Assembly: GCA_947448105.1 (NCBI GenBank)
Contig: CANFNE010000052.1
Span: forward strand, 1-11,933
Direction of reading: 5' to 3'
DNA length: 11,933 nt
Source: Burkholderiales bacterium
GTDB taxonomy: Bacteria > Pseudomonadota > Gammaproteobacteria > Burkholderiales > Burkholderiaceae_C
The notes beneath the pieces are model-generated. The model ran no database searches, was not told the origin of the DNA, and worked only from the letters and a program-made list of their open reading frames with translations. A program made the translations under genes and the position numbers. Positions 6,837 through 11,933 of this stretch are shown one piece after another. Each line of letters begins with the position of its first letter. Position 1 is the stretch's first letter.

Positions 6837-6846
6837 GGAGCATTCC

Positions 6847-7806
6847 ATGCGTCGTGACCAATTTCTGAAGTCCCTGGCAGCCCTGGCTGCAGTGGGCGCA
6901 TATCCCTTAAGCGCCCGCGCCGGCGCCAACCTGAAGATGATGATTCCGGCCAACCCCGGCGGCGGCTGGGACGGCACCGGGCGCGAATTGGGCAAAGCCC
7001 TGCTCGACGCCAAAGTGGCCGACACGGTGCAGTACGAAAACAAGGGCGGAGCCGCCGGGGTGATCGGCCTGGCGCAGTTTGTCAACGCCGCCAAGGGCGA
7101 CGCCAATGCCTTGATCATGACCGGCGCCGTCATGGTGGGCGGCATCATCACCGGCAAGCCCCAGGTGGGCATGGACAAAATCACGCCGATTGCGCGCCTG
7201 ACCAGCGAATACAACGTGTTTGTTGTGCCCGCGGATTCACCCTTGAAGAACATGAAAGACGTGGTCGAGCAAATGAAAAAAGACCCCGCCAGTGTGAAGT
7301 GGGGCGGCGGTTCGCGCGGATCGACCGAGCATATTTGCGCCTCTATGCTGGCCACCAAGGTGGGTGTGGACCCGAAAAAGGTGAACTACGTGGCCTTTCG
7401 CGGCGGCGGCGAAGCCACTGCCGCAGTGCTCGGCGGCAATGTGACGGTGGGCGGCAGCGGTTACAGCGAGTTTGCCGAGTACATCAAGGCCGGCAAGATG
7501 CGCCCCATTGGCGTGACATCGGCCAAGCGCCTGCCCGGCATTGACGTGCCTACCCTGAAGGAGTCGGGTTTTGACGTGGTGCTGGGCAACTGGCGTGCGG
7601 TCTACGGTGCCCCCGGTATTACGCCGGAGCAGCGTGCAGCCTTGACCGAAATGGTGGTCAAGGCCACCAAGTCCAAGTCCTGGCTCGAAGCGCTGGAGCG
7701 CAACGCCTGGACGCCAGCGCTGCTGACCGGCAAGGCTTTTGACGACTTTGTAGACGACGAATTTGCCAGCCTGCGCGGCATCATGCACCTTTCGGGCATG
7801 GTCTGA
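6847..7806 (+). CDS. tctC: Periplasmic substrate-binding protein of a tripartite tricarboxylate transporter (TctC/Bug family)
   Basis: A 319-residue Bug-family receptor that captures a carboxylate solute in the periplasm and delivers it to TctAB. An N-terminal signal peptide (RR-DQFLK, hydrophobic stretch 9-21, AxA-type site at 23-25) suggests cleavage after Ala25. The mature protein opens with NLKMMIPANPGGGWD, whose glycine loop and Asp42 correspond to the carboxylate-binding loop of Bug proteins. Other family blocks are YENKGGAAGVIGL, KWGGGSRGSTEH, VAFRGGGEATAAVLGGNV and GVTSAKRLPG. An AAGGAG ribosome-binding site sits 6 bp before the ATG. It is first in tctCBA and its stop overlaps the tctB start (TGATG). 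Citrate is the classical ligand, but Bug proteins bind many carboxylates, so the substrate is unassigned. Confidence 0.95.
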   Translation: MRRDQFLKSLAALAAVGAYPLSARAGANLKMMIPANPGGGWDGTGRELGKALLDAKVADTVQYENKGGAAGVIGLAQFVNAAKGDANALIMTGAVMVGGIITGKPQVGMDKITPIARLTSEYNVFVVPADSPLKNMKDVVEQMKKDPASVKWGGGSRGSTEHICASMLATKVGVDPKKVNYVAFRGGGEATAAVLGGNVTVGGSGYSEFAEYIKAGKMRPIGVTSAKRLPGIDVPTLKESGFDVVLGNWRAVYGAPGITPEQRAALTEMVVKATKSKSWLEALERNAWTPALLTGKAFDDFVDDEFASLRGIMHLSGMV

Positions 7807-8327
7807 TGCCAGTGTCTGACAAGGCGCGCCAAAGCGCGGTGGCGCTGGCGGTGCTGGCGCTCGCCGGGGTGCTGGCGCTGGGTGCGGCGGGTATTTCGTC
7901 CGAGGCGGGCTATGCCGGCATCGGGCCCAATTTTTTGCCCTGGCTGGTGGCTGCAGGCCTGGCGGTGGTAGCGGCGTTTTTGTGGTTTGAGGCGCGCAGC
8001 GGCGGCTTTCGCGACATGCCGGACCCGCTGGAGAGCGATGCGCCGACGCCGGGCGCCCCGTGTTGGAGGGGCTTTGCCTGGATGTCGGGCGCCTTGCTAC
8101 TGAACGCCGCGCTGATCACCAGCATTGGCTTTATTTTCAGTTGCACCCTGTGTTTTGCCTGCGCCGCGCACGGGCTGCGCCAAGCGCAGTCGGGTGCGGC
8201 GCAAAGCCTGCGCAGCTGGCTCACCGACCTGGGCATTGGTGTGCTAATTGCCGCGCCGGTGTTCTGGATGTTTACCAAGTTTCTGGCCATCAGCTTGCCT
8301 GGCCTTACGCAAAGCGGGTGGTTGTAA
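7806..8327 (+). CDS. tctB: Small membrane subunit of tripartite tricarboxylate transporter (TctB)
   Basis: A 173-residue protein with the four-helix layout of TctB: hydrophobic segments at about 8-28, 42-61, 90-120 and 142-163. The conserved patch GPNFLPWLVAAGL (40-52) opens the second helix. TctB is the poorly conserved accessory membrane subunit, analogous in role to DctQ of TRAP transporters. Identification rests on topology and on its place between tctC and tctA. Both junctions are one-base stop/start overlaps (TGATG at 7804-7808, TAATG at 8325-8329), indicating coupled translation of the three subunits. Confidence 0.92.
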   Translation: MPVSDKARQSAVALAVLALAGVLALGAAGISSEAGYAGIGPNFLPWLVAAGLAVVAAFLWFEARSGGFRDMPDPLESDAPTPGAPCWRGFAWMSGALLLNAALITSIGFIFSCTLCFACAAHGLRQAQSGAAQSLRSWLTDLGIGVLIAAPVFWMFTKFLAISLPGLTQSGWL

Positions 8328-9811
8328 TGGACATCTTGAACCAGCTTATGCAGGGCTTTGCCACGGCAGGCACGCCCATCAATTTGCTCTGGGCCTTTGT
8401 GGGTTGCGCGCTGGGCACGGCGGTGGGCGTGTTGCCCGGCATTGGCCCGGCCACGGCGGTGGCCATGCTGCTGCCCATTACTTCGCAGGTGGATGCCACC
8501 GCGTCCATGATCTTTTTTGCCGGCATTTACTACGGCGCCATGTACGGCGGCTCAACCACGTCGATTCTGCTGAACACCCCCGGCGAGACGGCCAGCATGG
8601 TCACCGCCATGGAGGGCAACAAAATGGCCAAGAGCGGGCGCGCGGGTGCGGCCCTGGCCACGGCGGCGATTGGCTCTTTTGTGGCGGGCACGATTGCCAC
8701 GCTCATGGTCACGCTGTTTGCCCCGGTAGTGGCCGAATACGCGGTGCGCCTGGGCCCGCCCGAATACTTTTGCCTGATGTTGCTGGCGCTCACTACCGTG
8801 AGCGCGGTGCTGGGGCAAAGCACGGTGCGGGGCCTGGCCGCCTTGTTTGTGGGCCTGGCCATTGGCCTGATTGGCATGGACCAGATTACCGGCCAGGCGC
8901 GCTACACCGGTGGCGTCCCCGAATTGCTCGACGGCGTGGAAATTGTGCTGGTGGCCGTGGGACTGTTTGCCGTGGCCGAGGCCTTGCACGCGGTCTTGTT
9001 TGAGGGCGCCAGCCATGAGTCGCAAAACACGCTCAGCCGCGTGCGCATGACCGGTGCTGACTGGCGCCGCTCGGTACCGGCGTGGCTGCGCGGTACCGCC
9101 ATTGGCGCGCCCTTTGGCTGTATTCCAGCCGGGGGCACCGAGATTCCCACCTTCTTGAGTTATGCGGTCGAGAAAAAGCTCGCCCGGGGCGAGAACCTGG
9201 CCGAGTTTGGCAAACAAGGGGCGATTGAGGGCGTGGCAGGCCCCGAGGCGGCCAACAACGCCACCGTCACGACCGCCCTCATTCCTTTGCTCACACTGGG
9301 CATTCCGGTGAGCAACACCACGGCAATTTTGCTGGGTGCGTTTCAGAACTACGGCATCCAGCCGGGGCCGCAGTTGTTTACCACCTCGGCCTCGCTGGTG
9401 TGGGCGCTGATTGCATCGCTCTACATTGGCAATGTCATGCTGCTGGTGCTCAATTTGCCGCTGGTGGGCCTGTGGGTCAAGCTGCTCAAGGTGCCCAAGG
9501 CGCAGCTATATGCCGGTATCTTGATTTTTGCCACGGTGGGGGCCTACGGCATGCGCCAAAGTGCGTTTGACCTGGTGCTGCTGTACGCCATCGGCGTGCT
9601 TGGCCTGGTGATGCGCCGCTTTGACTTTCCGACCGCGCCGGTGGTGGTGGGCATGATTTTGGGCCCCTTGGCCGAGGCGCAGCTGCGCAACGCGCTGTCG
9701 ATTGGCGAAGGAAAGTGGACCGTGTTTCTGGAGCGCCCCATGTCCCTGGGTTTGCTGGGCGTGGTGCTGGCGGTGCTGGTGCTGCCTCGGGTGTTTAGAA
9801 AGCGCGGGTAG
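8327..9811 (+). CDS. tctA: Large membrane subunit of tripartite tricarboxylate transporter (TctA)
   Basis: A 494-residue polytopic permease, the translocation subunit of the TTT family, which moves carboxylates across the inner membrane using an ion gradient. The start chosen is the ATG at 8327 that overlaps the tctB stop; the frame stays open upstream inside tctB, but that part has no TctA similarity. The N-terminal half has GTAVGVLPGIGPATA (30-44) and AGIYYGAMYGGSTTSILLN (65-83). The second half repeats the theme with APFGCIPAGGTEIPTFLSYA (261-280), EGVAGPEAANNA (301-312) and LLTLGIPVSNTTAILLGAF (321-339), then YGIQPGPQLF. About ten to twelve hydrophobic segments are visible and the protein ends on a basic tail. 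Length is normal and the gene looks intact. No clear terminator follows. Confidence 0.97.
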   Translation: MDILNQLMQGFATAGTPINLLWAFVGCALGTAVGVLPGIGPATAVAMLLPITSQVDATASMIFFAGIYYGAMYGGSTTSILLNTPGETASMVTAMEGNKMAKSGRAGAALATAAIGSFVAGTIATLMVTLFAPVVAEYAVRLGPPEYFCLMLLALTTVSAVLGQSTVRGLAALFVGLAIGLIGMDQITGQARYTGGVPELLDGVEIVLVAVGLFAVAEALHAVLFEGASHESQNTLSRVRMTGADWRRSVPAWLRGTAIGAPFGCIPAGGTEIPTFLSYAVEKKLARGENLAEFGKQGAIEGVAGPEAANNATVTTALIPLLTLGIPVSNTTAILLGAFQNYGIQPGPQLFTTSASLVWALIASLYIGNVMLLVLNLPLVGLWVKLLKVPKAQLYAGILIFATVGAYGMRQSAFDLVLLYAIGVLGLVMRRFDFPTAPVVVGMILGPLAEAQLRNALSIGEGKWTVFLERPMSLGLLGVVLAVLVLPRVFRKRG

Positions 9812-9828
9812 GCCCAGGCGCTGTCCCG

Positions 9829-9846
9829 GGTGCATACACTCGCACC
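9829..9846 (+). other. Small inverted repeat between tctA and the FAH-family gene
   Basis: GGTGC (9829-9833) and GCACC (9842-9846) form a perfect 5-bp dyad around an 8-base spacer (atacactc). It lacks a following T-tract, so it is not a standard terminator. It could be an operator for the downstream gene or chance. No good promoter is seen in the 91-bp gap (9812-9902). Confidence 0.2.
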
Positions 9847-9902
9847 ACCGCCGATTGCGGCTGTGAGGCGTTTGCCACCCCATATTCTTTGAGGAAACCC
9901 CC

Positions 9903-10754
9903 ATGAAACTTCTCCGCTACGGCCCCGCAGGCCAAGAAAAAGCGGGCGCTGTCGGCTCTGATGGCCGTGTGCGCGACCTGTCCATGTTGTTTGCCGACCT
10001 GGACGCCACCCACCTGTCGCCGCGCACCCTGGCCGCGCTGCAGGCGCTGGACGTGGACGCGCTGCCCGTGGTGGACGGCACGCCGCGCCTGGGCTGCCCG
10101 GTGGCCGATATCGGAAAAATCGTGTGCGTCGGTTTGAACTACGCCGACCACGCCAAAGAGAGCGGCATGGAGCCGCCCAAAGAGCCGGTGCTGTTTCTCA
10201 AAGCCACCAGCTCAATCACCGGGCCGAATGACCCGGTGACCATTCCGCGCGGCTCGGTCAAGACCGACTGGGAAGTGGAACTCGGCGTCGTCATCGGCAG
10301 CAAAGCCAGCTACGTGAGCGAGGCCGATGCCATGGCGCATGTGGCGGGCTTCGTGTTGGTCAACGACCTGTCGGAGCGCGAGTTCCAGCTCGAGCGCGGC
10401 GGCCAGTGGGACAAGGGCAAGGGCTGCGACACCTTCTCGCCGATTGGCCCCTGGTTGGTGACGCCCGACGAGCTGGGCGACGTCCACGCCCTGGGCCTGT
10501 GGCTGGAGGTGAACGGCCGACGCGTGCAAGACGGCAGCACGTCCAACCTGATTTTTGGCATCCCCAAGCTCATCAGCTACATCAGCCAGTTCATGACCTT
10601 GCACCCGGGTGATCTGATCAGCACCGGCACGCCCGCTGGCGTGGGCCTGGGCCAAAAGCCCAGCCCCTGGTTTCTGAAAGCCGGTGACCAGATGCGCCTG
10701 GGCATCCACGGCCTGGGCGAGCAAACCCAAACCTGCGTGCCAGCCCCGCAATGA
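9903..10754 (+). CDS. Fumarylacetoacetate hydrolase (FAH) family protein
   Basis: A 283-residue enzyme of the FAH superfamily, whose members hydrolyse or decarboxylate 2-oxo or beta-diketo acids with a divalent metal. An N-terminal domain of about 65 residues starts MKLLRYGPAGQEKAG, as in the bacterial subgroup often annotated as ureidoglycolate lyase or 2,4-diketo-3-deoxy-L-fuconate hydrolase. The catalytic domain carries GLNYADHAKE (77-86), the metal ligands Glu124 and Glu126 in TDWEVELGVVIG and Asp155 in VNDLSERE, Lys173 in GKGCDTFSPIGPWL, and the TGTPAGVG loop (241-248). A GAGGA ribosome-binding site lies 7 bp before the ATG. The stop overlaps the next gene (ATGA). Proximity to tctCBA suggests a link to an imported carboxylate, but the 91-bp gap leaves co-transcription open. 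The true substrate is unknown. Confidence 0.94.
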   Translation: MKLLRYGPAGQEKAGAVGSDGRVRDLSMLFADLDATHLSPRTLAALQALDVDALPVVDGTPRLGCPVADIGKIVCVGLNYADHAKESGMEPPKEPVLFLKATSSITGPNDPVTIPRGSVKTDWEVELGVVIGSKASYVSEADAMAHVAGFVLVNDLSEREFQLERGGQWDKGKGCDTFSPIGPWLVTPDELGDVHALGLWLEVNGRRVQDGSTSNLIFGIPKLISYISQFMTLHPGDLISTGTPAGVGLGQKPSPWFLKAGDQMRLGIHGLGEQTQTCVPAPQ

Positions 10755-11350
10755 CGCAATCCACTGTTCCGGCCGCCGCCCCTGTGGCGGTGTACTGGGA
10801 TTTTGAAAACCTGCACGCCCGCCTGGTGGAAGACCGCCAGGGCGACGGCGCCTACAACACGCCCGACGGGCGCTTCAAGGCGCAAGAGCCCTTGGTGCAG
10901 GTGCAAAAACTGGTGGACTTTGCCGCCACGCTTGGGCCGCTGGCCATCAACCGCGCCTATTGCAACTGGCAGTATTTCGGTCGCTACCGCGAAGCGCTGC
11001 TGGGCGCCGCCATTGACCTGGTGCAGCTGTTTCCGCCCGGTGCGTCCGCCAAAAACGGCGCCGACATCCGCCTGTGCCTGGACGCCCAAGACGACAGCGC
11101 CCGCTTTGCCAACATCGCCCAGTTTGTGATCATCGGCGGCGACAGCGACTTCATGCCCCTGACCCACAAACTCAAAGCCACTGGCCGACGGGTTGTCGGC
11201 ATTGGCGCGCGCAAATCCACCAACCGCTACTGGGCGGGGTGCTGCGACGCGTTTTATTACTACGAGGACGTGGTGGCGGTTGGAGCTTCCAGCCCGTCTA
11301 CCCACGCATCAATCACCGCCACATCATTCACCGCCTTGAGCGCGTCGTAA
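10751..11350 (+). CDS. NYN-domain (PIN-like) putative ribonuclease
   Basis: A 199-residue protein with a NYN/LabA-DUF88 type PIN-like nuclease fold, predicted to cleave RNA with a metal held by acidic residues. The signature is complete: YWDFEN (Asp17, Asn20), KNGADIRLCLDA (Asp105, Asp111) and FVIIGGDSDFMPL (Asp131, Asp133), followed by GRRVVGIG and the aromatic YWAGCCDAFYYYED. The ATG overlaps the FAH-gene stop by four bases (ATGA), so translation is probably coupled. Residues 170-199 (Gly, Ser, Thr and Ala rich from about 178) are encoded opposite the 3' end of dusC. The domain ends near residue 175, so this tail looks like read-through. Some relatives carry a C-terminal OST-HTH RNA-binding domain, which is absent here. 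The RNA target is unknown. Confidence 0.88.
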   Translation: MTQSTVPAAAPVAVYWDFENLHARLVEDRQGDGAYNTPDGRFKAQEPLVQVQKLVDFAATLGPLAINRAYCNWQYFGRYREALLGAAIDLVQLFPPGASAKNGADIRLCLDAQDDSARFANIAQFVIIGGDSDFMPLTHKLKATGRRVVGIGARKSTNRYWAGCCDAFYYYEDVVAVGASSPSTHASITATSFTALSAS

Positions 11351-11933
11351 GCAAGCTGCGCCTGCGGATAGTGGCGGCGCAGAAAGTTGAGCCATTGCTT
11401 CAGGCGCCCGGCCTGCTGGCGGCGCTCCAGCGTGGCGCGCACCAGTTGCCAAAAGGCGGCGATATGCGGATGCAACGCCTGCCATTCAGTCGCGTGCGCT
11501 GGGACACCTTGGCCCTGCGCCTGCGCAATGGCGTGCGCCAGGCCAGGGTAGCTGACGATGCCGCGCCCCAGCATCAGCGTGTGGCAGCCCGACTCGGCGC
11601 GGCAGGCTTGCGCGTCGTGCACGTTCCAGATCTCGCCATTGGCCACCAGCGGCGTGCGCACCACGGCGGCAATGTCGGCAATGCGGCCCCAATAGGCGGG
11701 CGGGCGGTAGGCGTCGGCGCGGGTGCGGGCGTGCACCACGATCTCGCCCGCGCCACCAGCCTCCAGCGCCAGCGCGCATTCTTCGGCCCGGCTGTCGTCA
11801 TGAAAACCCAGGCGCATCTTGGCCGAGACCACCTGGTGCGCGGGCACGGCGCGGCGCACTTCTGAGACGATCCTGAACAGCAGCTCCGGGTCGTCCAACA
11901 AGGCCGCGCCCCCGCCATGGCGGTTGACGACCT
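11260..11933 (-). CDS. dusC: tRNA-dihydrouridine(16) synthase DusC (5' end cut by window edge)
   Basis: Dus enzymes use FMN and NADPH to reduce a tRNA uridine to dihydrouridine; DusC acts at U16. The minus-strand frame is open to the right edge, so only the C-terminal 224 or so residues of about 315-330 are present. A TTG at 11901-11899 is internal, not the start: the preceding codons read VVNRHGGGAALL, matching the conserved VNxxGGG segment after the catalytic-cysteine loop, which lies outside. Visible features include SAKMRLGF (FMN-binding lysine), IVVHARTRADAY (His and Arg of the barrel), VANGEIWN, CHTLMLGRGI, and the C-terminal tRNA-binding helical domain RLKQWLNFLRRHYP, typical of the DusC subgroup. 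The gene is convergent with the NYN gene and their 3' ends overlap by 91 bp. Confidence 0.95.
   Translation of the reverse strand, partial: VVNRHGGGAALLDDPELLFRIVSEVRRAVPAHQVVSAKMRLGFHDDSRAEECALALEAGGAGEIVVHARTRADAYRPPAYWGRIADIAAVVRTPLVANGEIWNVHDAQACRAESGCHTLMLGRGIVSYPGLAHAIAQAQGQGVPAHATEWQALHPHIAAFWQLVRATLERRQQAGRLKQWLNFLRRHYPQAQLAYDALKAVNDVAVIDAWVDGLEAPTATTSS

Noticed and set aside
8060..8326. Possible 89-residue upstream extension of tctA
   Set aside because: The frame is open inside tctB but its translation lacks TctA similarity; the ATG at 8327 overlapping the tctB stop gives the normal TctA N-terminus.
9855..9888. Promoter for the FAH-family gene (TTGCGG with CATATT/TATTCT)
   Set aside because: The spacing is 20-22 bp and both boxes are poor matches, so it is not supported.
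11260..11901. TTG at 11901 as the true start of the dus gene
   Set aside because: Codons upstream to the window edge keep the conserved VNxxGGG Dus motif in frame, so the gene continues beyond the edge.

Overview
The window is GC-rich, densely coding bacterial chromosome. Gene content and protein style (TolQ, NusB with an N-terminal extension, a RibB fused to a degenerate RibA domain, a Bug-type TctC binding protein) point to a betaproteobacterium, most likely Burkholderiales and probably Comamonadaceae. The taxonomic placement is inference. No rRNA, tRNA, IS element, CRISPR array or phage gene is visible, and no gap exceeds 120 bp.

Left block, minus strand (1-4578, read right to left): hslR (Hsp15, S4 RNA-binding), ribBA (RibB with a RibA-like half lacking its zinc cysteines, i.e. 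the RibBX type), ribH (lumazine synthase), nusB (transcription antitermination), a class I/II PLP aminotransferase of unknown substrate, and tolQ, which runs off the left edge. Spacing is tight: ribH and nusB share one base, nusB and the aminotransferase are 12 bp apart, and the aminotransferase and tolQ 39 bp apart. Riboflavin synthesis, NusB and an envelope gene may therefore share transcripts.

Centre (4578-9811): a complete tripartite tricarboxylate transporter (TTT) locus. The sensor kinase and response regulator tctE-tctD lie on the minus strand, divergent from tctC-tctB-tctA on the plus strand. tctC encodes the periplasmic binding protein; tctB and tctA encode the small and large membrane subunits. 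The 117-bp divergent region carries four GGGTTT-like hexamers at 12-6-12 bp offsets, an 11-bp-spaced ACAGGC repeat, a perfect TTGACA for tctC and a TATGAT for tctDE. The tctE stop overlaps the hslR start, so the regulator transcript may continue into hslR and ribBA.

Right block (9903-11933): a fumarylacetoacetate-hydrolase-family enzyme translationally coupled (ATGA) to a NYN-domain putative RNase on the plus strand. Convergent to these is dusC (tRNA-dihydrouridine synthase), truncated by the right edge. The 3' ends of the NYN gene and dusC overlap by 91 bp.

No convincing new multi-gene system is visible. The points most worth a second look are the repeat arrays in the tctD-tctC divergent region, the RibBX-type fusion, and the antisense overlap that supplies the last 30 residues of the NYN protein.
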